The translations under genes were made by a program, and so were the position numbers. Positions 38,230-49,166 of a DNA stretch of 64,000 nt are shown here, in pieces. Below the pieces are notes generated by a model. That model was not told the DNA's origin and made no database searches. It saw only the letters and a list, made by a program, of their open reading frames with translations. Position 1 is the stretch's first letter. The number at the start of each line of letters is the position of its first letter. This stretch comes from an archaeon (lineage in GTDB: Archaea > AGJL01 > Methanococci > Methanococcales > Methanocaldococcaceae): contig JAJRSC010000015.1 in the NCBI GenBank assembly GCA_024278985.1, positions 21,836 through 85,835 of the forward strand. Reading direction: 5' to 3'.

Positions 38230-39357
38230 TTGGCAAATAGAGTAAAAAATATAAAACCATCTATGATTAGAGAGATTTTTAATTTATCTAATGAAAAATC
38301 CATAAACTTGGGTATTGGAGAGCCAGATTTTCCTACTCCTAAACATATAGTAGATGCTGCTAAAAATGCTTTAGATGCTGGAAAGACACATTACTCCCAT
38401 AATAAGGGAATCCCTGAGTTAAGAGAAGCAATATCTCAAAAGTTAAAAGAAGATTACAATATAGATACTGATATGGAAAATATAATGATAACTGCAGGAG
38501 CTTCAGAGGGTTTAATGTTGTTAATATTATCATTAATTGATAAAGGAGATGAGGCAATAATATTTAATCCTTCATTTGTTTCATACAGGGCATTAATTGA
38601 ATTAGCTGAAGGAAAGATAAAGGAAATAAATTTAGATGAAAATTTTGATGTAGATTTAGAAAAAATTAAAGAGTCTATAACCAAAAAAACAAAAATAATA
38701 ATCTTTAATTCTCCTGCAAATCCAACAGGAAAGGTTTATAACAAGGAGTTTATAAAAGGACTATGTGAAATAGCTGAGGATTATAATATAATTATATTGT
38801 CTGATGAGGTTTATGATAAAATCATTTATGATGAAAAAAAACATTACTCTCCTCTTCAATTCACTGATAATGCAGTATTAATAAATAGTTTTTCAAAAAC
38901 CTATGCCATGACTGGCTGGAGAGTTGGATATTTATGTGTCTCTGAATCTTTAGATAAAGAACTAAATTTAATAGATAGCATGATTAAAATACATCAATAT
39001 AGTTTTGCATGTGTTACTACATTCTCTCAATATGGTGCATTAAAAGCTATAACATCATCACAAAATTGTGTCAAGGAAATGGTAAGAGAGTTTAAAAGAA
39101 GGAGAGATTTAATATATAATGGTTTAAAAAAGATATTTAAAGTTAATAAGCCTGATGGAACTTTTTATATTTTTCCAGATGTTTCTGATTATGGAGATGG
39201 AAAAGAAATCTCTAAAAAAATTATAGAAAATGGAGTTTTATGTGTCCCAGGAGAAGCATTTGGAAGTAATGGAAAAAAATATATTAGATTTAGTTATGCA
39301 GCAAAATATGAAGATATTAAAAAAGCTTTGGAAATTATAGAAAATATATTTCAATAA
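38230..39357 (+). CDS. Aspartate aminotransferase (class I)
   Basis: PLP enzyme of 375 residues. PLP lysine is in SFSKTYAMTGWRVGY; N-terminal NLGIGEPDFPTP and FNSPANPTGK are standard. I choose TTG 38230 because AGGTGATT at 38215-38222 is well spaced before it and it gives the conserved N-terminus; GTG 38218 overlaps the ribosome site. Confidence 0.93.
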   Translation: MANRVKNIKPSMIREIFNLSNEKSINLGIGEPDFPTPKHIVDAAKNALDAGKTHYSHNKGIPELREAISQKLKEDYNIDTDMENIMITAGASEGLMLLILSLIDKGDEAIIFNPSFVSYRALIELAEGKIKEINLDENFDVDLEKIKESITKKTKIIIFNSPANPTGKVYNKEFIKGLCEIAEDYNIIILSDEVYDKIIYDEKKHYSPLQFTDNAVLINSFSKTYAMTGWRVGYLCVSESLDKELNLIDSMIKIHQYSFACVTTFSQYGALKAITSSQNCVKEMVREFKRRRDLIYNGLKKIFKVNKPDGTFYIFPDVSDYGDGKEISKKIIENGVLCVPGEAFGSNGKKYIRFSYAAKYEDIKKALEIIENIFQ

Positions 39358-39755
39358 TAAAACTTTATATTTACTTTTTTAGAGAGTGTTAAAGTGTTGT
39401 ATGTTATAACTATAGTATCAGTATAATTTGTAGGGTTATCATCTATTTTTATCCCATCTTTATAAGGTGTTAGTTTAATGATACTATTATTAATAACATT
39501 ATACTCCCTATTTCCAATAAGAATATTATAATTTATTGTTCCTATCTTAGGCATTTTAAAATATATTACTTCATTATTTGAATATGCCAATAAAGCAGAG
39601 TCTTCTAAATTGTCTAAAACATCACTTAATCTATCAGATTTTAATCCTACAAGTTCCTGAGATGTATTAAAGAATATTGTATATGATAAATATAATGAAA
39701 CTAATATTAATAATAAAAATGCCAAAACGGCATCTATAGCAATTTGTCCTCTCAT
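39351..39755 (-). CDS. Pilin-like protein with class III signal peptide
   Basis: 134 residues. N-terminus MRGQIAIDAVLAFLLLI has the basic-Gly-Gln motif followed by a long hydrophobic helix, as in archaeal type IV pilins and pseudopilins cut by EppA/FlaK-type peptidases; Asp replaces the usual Glu at +5. The rest is beta-rich. No pilus assembly genes are nearby. Confidence 0.72.
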   Translation of the reverse strand: MRGQIAIDAVLAFLLLILVSLYLSYTIFFNTSQELVGLKSDRLSDVLDNLEDSALLAYSNNEVIYFKMPKIGTINYNILIGNREYNVINNSIIKLTPYKDGIKIDDNPTNYTDTIVITYNTLTLSKKVNIKFYY

Positions 39756-39757
39756 AA

Positions 39758-40516
39758 CTATATACCAAATAAACTTTTTGCATTTTGATAGGATATTTTA
39801 CTTATTATCTCACTATTAATATTTTCAAGTTTCAATCTTAAAACAGTTCTTGGAACTGCTAAAACATCTGAAAAATTGGAAGATGTATCACTATTTAATA
39901 AAATTCTATCTGAAAAATCTATATTATCCTTAATAATCTCAACTGCTTCAGAGTGTGTTAATTTTCCAGGTTGTACTGTTAAACCAGCATAGTAGTTATT
40001 ATCTAAGACATCCTTAATAATTGATTTATTACAATGGTCTATAATTATTGGTATATTTATATCTAATGTTGAGAGTTCATCCAATATAATTTTAGTTATC
40101 TCCTCTTTATTTTTTCTTGGAGTATGAACAATTGCAGGATATTTTAAAGTATTTGAAAGTTCAACCTGCTTAATAAATACATCCCTCTCTAATTTATCTC
40201 CTTTTTCTAATCCTATCTCTCCAATTGCCACAACTCTATCATTATCAACAACATATTTTTTTATAAAGTTTAATGCTCTATCTATATCTGGAGGTATAGC
40301 CCTTGGATGTAGTCCTATTCCAATATAAACATTTAAACCAAGTTTTTTAGCCCTATTAATTTCACTAAAAACTTTTTCTATATGTGTTTCCCAAACTTCA
40401 TTTGTTTTCATTGGAAATGGGTCATGTGCAAGGGTAATAACACCCTTTAAAGTTAGAGCCATTAATTCCAAATCTTCCATACCTCTACAATCAATATGTG
40501 TATGAGTATCTATCAT
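39758..40516 (-). CDS. TatD-family metal-dependent hydrolase
   Basis: 252-residue amidohydrolase-fold protein with DTHTHID (3-9), [25 protein letters not shown] and NSDTS metal-site motifs. TatD proteins act on DNA ends or other small substrates; the substrate here is unknown. Overlaps the SagB-type gene by 4 bases. Confidence 0.87.
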   Translation of the reverse strand: MIDTHTHIDCRGMEDLELMALTLKGVITLAHDPFPMKTNEVWETHIEKVFSEINRAKKLGLNVYIGIGLHPRAIPPDIDRALNFIKKYVVDNDRVVAIGEIGLEKGDKLERDVFIKQVELSNTLKYPAIVHTPRKNKEEITKIILDELSTLDINIPIIIDHCNKSIIKDVLDNNYYAGLTVQPGKLTHSEAVEIIKDNIDFSDRILLNSDTSSNFSDVLAVPRTVLRLKLENINSEIISKISYQNAKSLFGI

Positions 40517-41100
40517 TTTTCCACCTTTCTACCAACAGGCATTAATAATAAAGGTTCTTCTTTAATATTTAAAATTCTTTTAATTTCATCATCATAAAAT
40601 GCTCCAACTGAGACAGTTCCTAAGTTTAAAGCAGTTGCCATTAAATAAACATTCTGAGCAACATGACCAACCTCCATATGGACATATCTAAATCCTCTTT
40701 CTCCATATACAGATATAGTTCTATAATAATCAGCTGCAATAATTAGAGTTATTGGGGCAACTGCAATAAACATTTGATTTAGTGAAGCTATTGCCAATTC
40801 TCTACTATATTCATTATCATCTATCATTTCAATTGAATGCTCTTCAGGAATATAATGATATAAACCCTCCTCTAAACCTAAAACATCTCTAATATTTATA
40901 TATATCTCCAATGGATAAGTAGCTCCTGCTGAAGGGACAGTTTTAAAACCCCTATCATCAGTTACTCCATAAGCAGCAAATAAAATATGAGATAGTTCTT
41001 TAATAGTTAGTGGCTCTCCTAAGTACTCTCTTATAGACCTTCTTTTTAATAATAGTTCTTCAAAATTTGTTAGTATTGGTTCAGGTAATTCCAATTTCAT
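40513..41100 (-). CDS. Nitroreductase-family (SagB-type) flavoprotein
   Basis: 195 residues from ATG 41100, behind [26 protein letters not shown] and [13 protein letters not shown] are SagB-type flavin oxidoreductase motifs. No thiazole/oxazole peptide genes lie nearby, so bacteriocin modification is unlikely; many archaea carry such genes singly. Confidence 0.88.
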   Translation of the reverse strand: MKLELPEPILTNFEELLLKRRSIREYLGEPLTIKELSHILFAAYGVTDDRGFKTVPSAGATYPLEIYINIRDVLGLEEGLYHYIPEEHSIEMIDDNEYSRELAIASLNQMFIAVAPITLIIAADYYRTISVYGERGFRYVHMEVGHVAQNVYLMATALNLGTVSVGAFYDDEIKRILNIKEEPLLLMPVGRKVEK

Positions 41101-41244
41101 AACAATCTCCAAAATTTACATTATAACATTAAATATAATTTAATTCAAACATAATATATTATATTTATGGTATGCTTATGTTTTAGTTAATATTGACTAT
41201 AAATAAAGAATTATTAATAAAAAGAAATAAAAAGTGAGAATAAT

Positions 41245-41982
41245 ATGAAAGCACTTTTTATTTATCATAAAGGAAATTATAGGATGGAGAAATTTTATAA
41301 TCATCTTATAAATAGCCCAGAATTTTGTAAGATATGTAAAGATTGTTATAATTGTAGAGGAGATTGGAGTTATAAGGATTTTGTTAAAAAAGTTGAAATA
41401 AATTCTATTTATGAGGAGTTTATTGATGACCCAACTGAATATATTCCTAAACTTCCAGATGGGGATGTATGCATTGCTCAATTACATGAAGATTTATTAT
41501 ATGAACTGCCAGAAATATTAAAAGATTACAATTATAAGGCCTTAATAGTCCCTTCTGAAGAACCAAAAGATTTATCTCCTGGAATGAGAAAAAAATTAAA
41601 AGAATTGTGTAATAAATATAGTATTGAGTTTGCAAATCCTAAACCCTTCTGTTCTTTAAGAAAAGGTAATTATGAAACAATAAATAAATTTATAGATTTT
41701 TTTAAAATAGGATATCCTGAATTTGAGATTATTGTTGAGAATGATACAATTAAAGATATTAAGGTTATTATATCCACTCCCTGTGGGGAAAGTTATTATA
41801 TTGCCAAGAGATTGAAAGGTTTAAAAATAAATAATTTAGATAAAATTAAGGAGGAAATAGCTAATTCTCATCATAATTATCCATGCTTAGCAAGTATGGA
41901 AATAGATAAAGAACTTTATGACTCAATACTTCATAAAGCAGGTTATATTGCTTACTCTTCAATATTAGATAAGATTATTTAA
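41245..41982 (+). CDS. DUF166 protein
   Basis: 245 residues, Cys-rich N-terminal segment FCKICKDCYNCRGDW (31-45), LHEDLLYELP and a C-terminal TPCGESYYIAKRLKG. DUF166 has been annotated as a putative thymidylate synthase but this is not proven. The cysteines suggest a metal cluster. Own transcription unit. Confidence 0.82.
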   Translation: MKALFIYHKGNYRMEKFYNHLINSPEFCKICKDCYNCRGDWSYKDFVKKVEINSIYEEFIDDPTEYIPKLPDGDVCIAQLHEDLLYELPEILKDYNYKALIVPSEEPKDLSPGMRKKLKELCNKYSIEFANPKPFCSLRKGNYETINKFIDFFKIGYPEFEIIVENDTIKDIKVIISTPCGESYYIAKRLKGLKINNLDKIKEEIANSHHNYPCLASMEIDKELYDSILHKAGYIAYSSILDKII

Positions 41983-42075
41983 ACAAAATTATTTTATACT
42001 ATTTTATTTTATATTTATTGTTCAACAATAATAAAAAATCTTTTTTAAATATATAAAAATGAGTGAGGTTTAAAA

Positions 42076-42372
42076 ATGACATTACCAAAAACAACGATTA
42101 AAAGAATTATGAAACAGTACACAAATTTAAATATATCTCAAGAAGCTGTAGATGAAATCTGTAAAATGTTGGAAGAGATTATAAAAGTAACTACTGAAGT
42201 TGCTGAAAAAAATGCTAAAAAAGAAGGAAGAAAAACAATTAAAGCAAGAGATATAAAAAATTGTGATGATGAAAGATTAAAAAAAAGAATATTAGAGTTA
42301 TGTGAAAGAACTGATAAAATGCCTATTCTCATAAAAGAAATGTTAAATGTAATAACATCTGAATTAGAGTGA
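42076..42372 (+). CDS. Archaeal histone variant with C-terminal extension
   Basis: 98 residues. The histone fold covers about 1-68, with a typical GRKTIKARDI. Beyond it, about 30 residues (KKRILELCERTDKMPILIKEMLNVITSELE region) form an extra helical tail absent in canonical 66-70-residue histones. It closely matches M. jannaschii MJ1647, which forms tetramers and bridges DNA. Followed 4 bases later by purQ. Confidence 0.92.
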   Translation: MTLPKTTIKRIMKQYTNLNISQEAVDEICKMLEEIIKVTTEVAEKNAKKEGRKTIKARDIKNCDDERLKKRILELCERTDKMPILIKEMLNVITSELE

Positions 42373-42376
42373 GACA

Positions 42377-43051
42377 GTGATAGCTGTTATTAAATTTTTA
42401 GGGAGTAACTGTGATTTAGATGTTTGTAAGGCTATACAATTAGCTGGAGGGTCTGCAGAACTTGTTTTTTATACACAGAAAAATTTAGATAAATATAATG
42501 GAGCAGTTATTCCTGGAGGATTTTCTTATGGTGACTATTTAAGGGCTGGGGCTATTGCTTCAAGAACTCCAATAATTAATGCCTTAAAAAAAATGATTGA
42601 TGAGGGAAAACCTGTATTGGGAATTTGTAATGGGGCTCAGATTGGTTTAGAAGCAGGTTTTTCTAAGGGAGTATTTACTGTAAATAAAAATGCAAGATTT
42701 ATATGTAAATGGGTATATATAAGAGTAGAAAATAATAAAACCCCTTTTACAAGATTTTATAAAAAAGGTGAGGTATTAAAAATTCCTATTGCTCATGCAG
42801 AAGGAAGATTTTATGCTGATGATGATACATTAGATTATCTTTATAAAAATAATATGATTGTTTTTAAATATTGTGATGAGACTGGAGAGGTTACTGAAAA
42901 GGCTAATCCAAATGGTTCATTGGACAACATAGCAGGAGTTTGTAATGAAAATTATAATTGTCTCCTACTAATGCCCCATCCTGAAAGAGCATCTCAAAAA
43001 ATTTTAGGAAGTGATGATGGTCTTAAAATGTTTAAGGGGATGCTGAAATGA
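42377..43051 (+). CDS. purQ: Phosphoribosylformylglycinamidine synthase glutaminase subunit PurQ
   Basis: Class I glutamine amidotransferase that supplies ammonia to PurL in purine synthesis. 224 residues with LGICNGAQIGL (nucleophile Cys) and MPHPERA (catalytic His). GTG start at 42377. Overlaps the HAD gene by 4 bases. Confidence 0.95.
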   Translation: MIAVIKFLGSNCDLDVCKAIQLAGGSAELVFYTQKNLDKYNGAVIPGGFSYGDYLRAGAIASRTPIINALKKMIDEGKPVLGICNGAQIGLEAGFSKGVFTVNKNARFICKWVYIRVENNKTPFTRFYKKGEVLKIPIAHAEGRFYADDDTLDYLYKNNMIVFKYCDETGEVTEKANPNGSLDNIAGVCNENYNCLLLMPHPERASQKILGSDDGLKMFKGMLK

Positions 43052-43494
43052 TTATTCTCTTAGATTTAAATGGCACTATTGCCTTAGATGGAAAAATTAT
43101 AGATGGGGTTAAGGAAAGACTAAATATATTAAAAGAGAAACATAAAATTTATATACTATCTGCTGATACATTTGGAACTTTAAAAGATATTGCCAAAGAT
43201 TTGGATGTTAGTTATATAAAAGTTGATAAAGAAAAATATTTTTCTGAATCTATTGCCAAGTTAATAATCTTAAAAGAACTAAAAAATAAATATAATGAAA
43301 AGGTTATTGCTATAGGAAATGGAAAAAATGATGAACTAATGCTTAAAGAGAGTGATTTAGGAATATGTGTTATTGGAAATGAAGGGGCTCATATAAAAAC
43401 TCTTTTATCTTCTGATGTTGTAGTCAATAATATTTTAGATGCCCTTGATTTAATAATAAAAGAGAAAAGATTAAAAGCAACTATAAGGGATTAA
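43048..43494 (+). CDS. HAD-superfamily hydrolase, P-type ATPase-like
   Basis: 148 residues. [10 protein letters not shown] (6-15) has Asp at both catalytic positions in altered form (DxNGT), and [16 protein letters not shown] is the fourth motif. Resembles the soluble P-ATPase-like HAD group (COG4087). Substrate unknown. Confidence 0.82.
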   Translation: MIILLDLNGTIALDGKIIDGVKERLNILKEKHKIYILSADTFGTLKDIAKDLDVSYIKVDKEKYFSESIAKLIILKELKNKYNEKVIAIGNGKNDELMLKESDLGICVIGNEGAHIKTLLSSDVVVNNILDALDLIIKEKRLKATIRD

Positions 43495-43496
43495 AT

Positions 43497-44855
43497 ATGG
43501 ATTTTTCTGAGTGGTATTCTTCTATTTTAGAGAGAGCAGAAATTTTTGATGTAAGATATCCAATAAAGGGATGTGGAGTTTATTTACCTTATGGTTTCAA
43601 GATAAGAAAATATACTTTTGAAATTTTAAGAAAATTGTTAGATGAGTCTAATCATGAAGAAACTTTATTTCCTCTATTAATTCCAGAGACATTATTAAAA
43701 AAAGAAAGTGAGCATATAAAAGGTTTTGAAGAAGAAGTTTATTGGGTAACTCATGGTGGAAGTAAAGAGCTTGATGTTAAACTTGCCCTAAGACCTACAT
43801 CAGAAACCTCTATTTATTATATGATGAAACTCTGGGTTAAAGTTCATACCGACTTACCAATAAAAATTTATCAAATAGTAAATACATTTAGATACGAAAC
43901 AAAACACACAAGACCTTTAATAAGATTAAGAGAAATAATGACCTTTAAAGAAGCACATACAGCTCATGCAACAGAAGAAGAGGCAGAGGAACAAGTTAAA
44001 GAGGCAATTAATATATATAAAAAGTTTTTTGATTCTATTGGTATTCCTTACTTAATCTCCAAAAGACCAGAATGGGATAAATTCCCTGGAGCAAAATATA
44101 CCATTGCCTTTGATACTATATTTCCAGATGGTAGGGCAATACAAATAGGGACTATTCATAATTTAGGACAGCATTTTTCCAAGGCATTTGAAATAATATT
44201 TGAAACTCCAATAGGAGAGCATGACTTTGCATATCAAACATGTTATGGAATCTCTGACAGGGCAATAGCATCAATTATTGCTATACATGGAGATGAAAAA
44301 GGTCTCATACTTCCTCCAACAGTTGCTCCTTACCAAATAGTTATAATTCCTCTTATCTTTAAGGGAAAAGAAGAGGAAGTTTTAAATAAAGCTAAGGAAA
44401 TATATCAAATGTTAAAAGATAAATTTAGAGTTTATTTAGATGATAGAGATTTAAGACCCGGAAAAAAATTTAATGAGTGGGAACTTAAAGGAGTTCCTTT
44501 AAGAATTGAAATAGGGCCTAAAGATATAGAGAATAAAAAAATTACTTTATTTAGAAGAGACACTTTAGAAAAGTTTCAAGTTGATGAAAATAATATTGAA
44601 GAAATAGAAAAAACTTTAAATAACATTATTGAAAACCTTAAAAAAAGAGCTTGGGAAAAATTTGAGAATAATATATATATCGTTGAAAATCTTGATGATG
44701 TAAAAAAATATTTAGAAGAAAAAAAAGGCATTGTTTTAGTGCCTTATGATGAAAATATATATAATCAAAAACTTGAGGAGATTGTTGAAGGAACTATTTT
44801 AGGAGTAACTGAGTATAAAGGAAATAAATATATAAGTATAGCTAAAACATATTAA
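43497..44855 (+). CDS. proS: Prolyl-tRNA synthetase
   Basis: Class II archaeal-type ProRS, 452 residues, with motif 2 ([19 protein letters not shown]) and motif 3 ([17 protein letters not shown]). Attaches proline to tRNAPro. Cysteine in such methanogens is made on tRNA through SepCysS, also in this window. ATG is 2 bases after the HAD stop. Confidence 0.97.
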   Translation: MDFSEWYSSILERAEIFDVRYPIKGCGVYLPYGFKIRKYTFEILRKLLDESNHEETLFPLLIPETLLKKESEHIKGFEEEVYWVTHGGSKELDVKLALRPTSETSIYYMMKLWVKVHTDLPIKIYQIVNTFRYETKHTRPLIRLREIMTFKEAHTAHATEEEAEEQVKEAINIYKKFFDSIGIPYLISKRPEWDKFPGAKYTIAFDTIFPDGRAIQIGTIHNLGQHFSKAFEIIFETPIGEHDFAYQTCYGISDRAIASIIAIHGDEKGLILPPTVAPYQIVIIPLIFKGKEEEVLNKAKEIYQMLKDKFRVYLDDRDLRPGKKFNEWELKGVPLRIEIGPKDIENKKITLFRRDTLEKFQVDENNIEEIEKTLNNIIENLKKRAWEKFENNIYIVENLDDVKKYLEEKKGIVLVPYDENIYNQKLEEIVEGTILGVTEYKGNKYISIAKTY

Positions 44856-44876
44856 TTTATTTTTATAGGTGAGACA

Positions 44877-45503
44877 ATGGATAATAAGAAAGGAACCACA
44901 ACAGTTGGTTTAATTTGTAAAGATAATGTAATTCTTGCTGCTGATAAGAGAGCATCTATGGGTAATTTAATATCTGATAAAAATGCAAAAAAAATTCATA
45001 AAATTGATGATTACCTTGCTTTAACAATTGCTGGAAGTGTAGGAGATGCCCAGGCAATAATAAGATTTTTAACTGCTGAGGCAAGATTATACAGAATGAG
45101 AGCTGGAAAATACTTATCTCCAAGAGCATGTGCAACATTGTTAAGTAATATTCTACACTCAAGTAGATACTTTCCATACTTAACTATGCTTATCCTTGGT
45201 GGTTATGACTTTGATGAAGGTCCTAAACTTTTCTCAATTGACCCACTTGGAGGAGTTAGTGAAGAATATAGATTCACAGCTACAGGTTCTGGTAGTCCTA
45301 TAGCTTATGGGGTTTTAGAGGCAGAGTATAAGGATAATTTATCTTTAGAAAAAGGGATAAAATTAGCAGTAACAGCAATAAAATCAGCTACTAAAAGAGA
45401 TACTTTTAGTGGAAATGGAATTTCCTTAGCAATAATAAATAAAGAAGGAGTAAAGATTTTAGAAGATAATGAAATTGACAAATTCTTAAAAAGGAAAAAA
45501 TAG
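44877..45503 (+). CDS. psmB: Proteasome beta subunit
   Basis: Proteolytic subunit of the 20S proteasome. 208 residues with a six-residue propeptide; autocleavage after MDNKKG exposes Thr7 of TTTVGL as nucleophile. Lys and Asp of the catalytic triad in DKRAS and around are retained. ATG follows TAGGTGAGACA. Confidence 0.96.
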   Translation: MDNKKGTTTVGLICKDNVILAADKRASMGNLISDKNAKKIHKIDDYLALTIAGSVGDAQAIIRFLTAEARLYRMRAGKYLSPRACATLLSNILHSSRYFPYLTMLILGGYDFDEGPKLFSIDPLGGVSEEYRFTATGSGSPIAYGVLEAEYKDNLSLEKGIKLAVTAIKSATKRDTFSGNGISLAIINKEGVKILEDNEIDKFLKRKK

Positions 45504-45615
45504 ATTAATTTAATCTTTTCTTTCAATAAAAAATATATTTATTTTTGTATTTAAATATCTTTTTGAATTTAATATTATTTTAAAATTTTTAAATAAATTA
45601 ATAAGGTGATTATTT

Positions 45616-47523
45616 TTGACAACTGTTGAGGAAATTTTAGAGGAATTAAAGGAAAAGATTATTAAGTTATCTCCAAAAGATGCAAAGATAATGGATGTGC
45701 AATTTGAAGGGCCTGAGTTAGTTGTATATGTAAAGAATCCTGAAGTATATACAAATGACATAATAAAAAAAATAGCAAAAGATTTAAGAAAAAGAATTTC
45801 AATAAGAGCAGACCCATCTGTATTAGTTGAGCCAGAAGTTGCAAAGAAAAAAATTTTTGAAATAGTTCCAGAAGATGCTGGAATAACAAATATTATTTTC
45901 TAACCTACAACAGGAGAGGTAATTATTGAAGCAAAAAAACCAGGATTGGTTATAGGTAAAGAAGGAAAAACATTAGAGCAAATAAAAAAAGTTATTAAAT
46001 GGGCTCCTAAACCAGTAAGAGCTCCACCAATACAATCAGAAACAATAAAAGCAATAAGAGCAACTTTATACAGAGAAAGAGAAGAAATAAAGGAAATTTT
46101 AAGAAGAATCGGGAGAAAGATATACAGAAGTATTATAAAAAAGGATGATTATTGGATAAGAGTTTCTTTTTTAGGAGGTGCAAGAGAGGTTGGTAGAAGT
46201 TGTTTATATGTGCAAACACCAGATACAAAGGTTTTAATTGATTGTGGAATAAATATTGCCTGTGAAGATAAGGCATTTCCATACTTTGATGCTCCTGAAT
46301 TTAATATTGAAGACTTAGATGCAGTTATTATAACTCATGCACATCTTGACCATTGTGGATTTGTACCTGGGTTATTTAGATATGGATATGATGGACCTGT
46401 TTATTGTACAATACCAACAAGAGATTTAATGACCCTTTTACAAAAAGATTATTTAGATATTGCTAAAAAGGAGGGTAAAATAGTTCCATATACATCTAAA
46501 GATATTAAGGCATGTGTTAAGCATGTTATCCCATTAGATTATGGAGTTACAACAGATATAAGTCCAACAATAAAACTAACTTTACACAATGCTGGCCATG
46601 TCTTGGGGTCTTCAATAGCACATTTACATTTTGGAGATGGACTCTATAATTTAGCATATACAGGAGATATAAAATTTGAAAGTTCAAGATTGTTAGAGCC
46701 AGCAGTTTCTCAGTTCCCAAGATTAGAAACATTAATTATTGAATCTACATATGGAGGATTTGATGATGTTCTTCCAAGTAGAGATAAAGCTGAAAGAAAT
46801 TTATTAAATATTGTTGGTCAAATCATTGATAAGGGAGGAAAAATATTAATTCCAGTTTTTGGAGTTGGAAGAGCTCAGGAACTTATGTTAGTTTTAGAAG
46901 AAGGGTATAATCAAGGAATATTTAATGCACCTGTTTATTTGGATGGTATGATTTGGGAGGCAACTGCAATACATACAGCATATCCAGAATATTTATCAAA
47001 AGAGATGAGACAAAAAATATTCCATGAAGGGGATAATCCATTCCTATCTGAAGTTTTTAAAAGAGTTGGAAGTACCAATGAAAGAAGAAATATTATTGAC
47101 AGCTCTGAACCATGTATTATTTTAGCAACATCTGGAATGCTAACAGGTGGGCCAAGTGTAGAATACTTTAAACATCTTGCCCCTGATGAAAAAAATGCTA
47201 TTATATTTGTTGGATATCAAGCAGAGGGTACTCTTGGAAGAATGATTCAGAGAGGTAAAAAAGAAATACCAATAATATCAAAAAATGGAAAAACTAAATC
47301 AATTCCAGTTAATTTGGGAGTTTATACAATTGAAGGATTCTCAGGACATAGTGATAGAAGGCAGTTAATGAAGTACATTAGAAAAGTCAAACCTTCCCCT
47401 GAAAGGGTTATAATGGTTCATGGAGAAGAAAGTAAATGTTTAGATTTCTCTGATTCTGTTAGAAGGTTATTTAAAAAAGAGACTTATGCACCAAGAAACT
47501 TAGATGTTCTGAGAGTTAAGTAA
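45616..47523 (+). pseudogene. aCPSF1 transcription termination / RNA-processing nuclease, in-frame stop
   Basis: Archaeal cleavage and polyadenylation factor-like protein: two KH domains, metallo-beta-lactamase core and beta-CASP domain. It cuts RNA after U-rich signals and is needed for termination. KH GKEGKTLEQIKK (about 115) and HAHLDHCG zinc motif are intact. TTG start 45616 follows AAGGTGAT. A TAA at 45901-45903 stands between NIIF and PTTGEVII, in frame with both halves; a GAA codon would repair it. Repaired length is 635 residues. Essential in studied methanogens, so an error is likely. Confidence 0.92.
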
Positions 47524-47552
47524 ATTTTTAGATTATTTTAGAGAGGATATTA

Positions 47553-48230
47553 ATGATTATTTATTTAAAAAAAGTAGATTCTACAAATGAATTTTCCAAA
47601 ACTTTAATAGATAGAGGATATAAAAAATGTGTTATTTTAGCTGATATTCAAACAAAAGGTAAAGGTAGATTAGGAAGATGTTGGATTTCTAATTATGGAG
47701 GATTATATTTTTCTATTATTGATGAGCCCCTATATATTTACCCTATATTAATCCCTGTCTGTATAATAGAGACTCTGAAATTGGGAAGAATAAAGTTTCC
47801 CAATGATATTATTGTTAAGAATAAAAAATTATCTGGAGTTTTGATAGAAAACTATAAGAATAGAGCTATTATTGGTGTTGGAATAAATGTATATAATAAG
47901 GTTGATTTAGATACAGCCATATCACTGAAAGATTTAAATATACATTATGATAAAGTAGAGATATTAAAAAACTTTTTAAATATCTATAATAAATATTTAG
48001 AAAAATTTAAAAAGAAAGAGATTTTTAAATTTAAAATTTTAAGAAAATATAAAAGATATTCATGTAGTTTAAATAAAAATGTAAAATTAATTCTTCCAAA
48101 TAAAACAGTTTTTGGTAGAGTTGTAGATATTGATTTTGAGGGGATAACTTTAAGGACTAAAAATGGTTTGGAAAAGTATCCAACTGGGGAAATTGTTCAT
48201 TTAAGGGATGATGATACATCGATGTACTGA
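47553..48230 (+). CDS. birA: Biotin-protein ligase BirA
   Basis: 225 residues. GKGRLGRCW (about 36-44), KFPNDIIV and LSGVLIENY are the ATP- and biotin-binding motifs, and the C-terminal 50 residues form the SH3-like domain. No N-terminal DNA-binding domain, so it is enzyme only. It would biotinylate pyruvate carboxylase, whose genes are not in this window. Confidence 0.93.
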   Translation: MIIYLKKVDSTNEFSKTLIDRGYKKCVILADIQTKGKGRLGRCWISNYGGLYFSIIDEPLYIYPILIPVCIIETLKLGRIKFPNDIIVKNKKLSGVLIENYKNRAIIGVGINVYNKVDLDTAISLKDLNIHYDKVEILKNFLNIYNKYLEKFKKKEIFKFKILRKYKRYSCSLNKNVKLILPNKTVFGRVVDIDFEGITLRTKNGLEKYPTGEIVHLRDDDTSMY

Positions 48231-48249
48231 TTATATGATGATAAATAAG

Positions 48250-49146
48250 TTATCTGACCTTTAACATTTTTAACCATTGGCAAACCCTACAAATCTCTCC
48301 ACTACAAGGATATCCACATATCTTACATCTGTTTATTTTCTCATTGTAGTCAATTATAGATAATAATTTTTCATAACCTTTTAAGATACTAAACTTAACT
48401 CCTGGTTTATCTTTCTCTAATATTGATAAGATATTTTTTATTTTATTTCTATATGATATAGAGGAGTAAGGGCATGGTTCTTTTTGATATGGTAGATTTA
48501 ACAAATCAGCATAAAGTTTAACTTCTTCCTCAGGAATTAATTTTAATGGTTTTATCCTTTTAACAAATCCCTCAGTAGTTTTTCCAAATTGAATTAAATT
48601 TTTAATATTCCCCTCAATATAGTTCATTAATATTGTCTGAGCAAAATCATCCAAATTATGCCCAATAGCAAGATAATCATAACCTTGAGAATATTTATTT
48701 AGTAAATATCTCCTAACAACCCCACAAAATGAGCAAGGTTTTCCAATATTTAACTTATCCAAGTTTGGAACAATATCATCCAATTTTATTCCAAGTTCTT
48801 TATCAAAGGAAATAATTTTTAAATTAATCTCTTCATTTTTACAAAATTCAGTTATAATTTTTCTTGCTTTATCTCTAAACCCCTTAATCCCTTCATCTAT
48901 AAATATGGCATCTATTTTTGTATCAGGAATGTCCTTAAATAACTTTTTTAAAATATATGTCATAACAATACTATCCTTACCACCACTAAGTCCAATTATA
49001 ATTTTTGTATTTCTTTTTAAAATATTTCTTCCTAATGTTTTTTTTACTCTTCTTTCAACATCATTTATAAAACATTCTCTACATAAATATTTATTAGAAT
49101 ACTTTTGATAATAAATTCCCTTATTACCACATTTACATTTAACCAT
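48250..49146 (-). CDS. ncsA: tRNA 2-thiolation protein NcsA (TtuA/Ncs6 family)
   Basis: Adenylating tRNA thiolase of 298 residues. Zinc-binding Cys pairs C4/C6 and C22/C25, PP-loop SGGKDS (54-59), central CSFCGVVRR and C-terminal CKICGYPC-x-CRVC clusters. Thiolates U34 or U54 with a ubiquitin-like sulfur carrier. Convergent with birA. Confidence 0.9.
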   Translation of the reverse strand: MVKCKCGNKGIYYQKYSNKYLCRECFINDVERRVKKTLGRNILKRNTKIIIGLSGGKDSIVMTYILKKLFKDIPDTKIDAIFIDEGIKGFRDKARKIITEFCKNEEINLKIISFDKELGIKLDDIVPNLDKLNIGKPCSFCGVVRRYLLNKYSQGYDYLAIGHNLDDFAQTILMNYIEGNIKNLIQFGKTTEGFVKRIKPLKLIPEEEVKLYADLLNLPYQKEPCPYSSISYRNKIKNILSILEKDKPGVKFSILKGYEKLLSIIDYNEKINRCKICGYPCSGEICRVCQWLKMLKVR

Positions 49147-49166
49147 ATTTTCACATTGGGATAATT

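Noticed and set aside
40513..41100. SagB-type flavoprotein as part of a thiazole/oxazole peptide cluster
   Set aside because: No YcaO, E1-like or precursor gene nearby. Neighbours are housekeeping.
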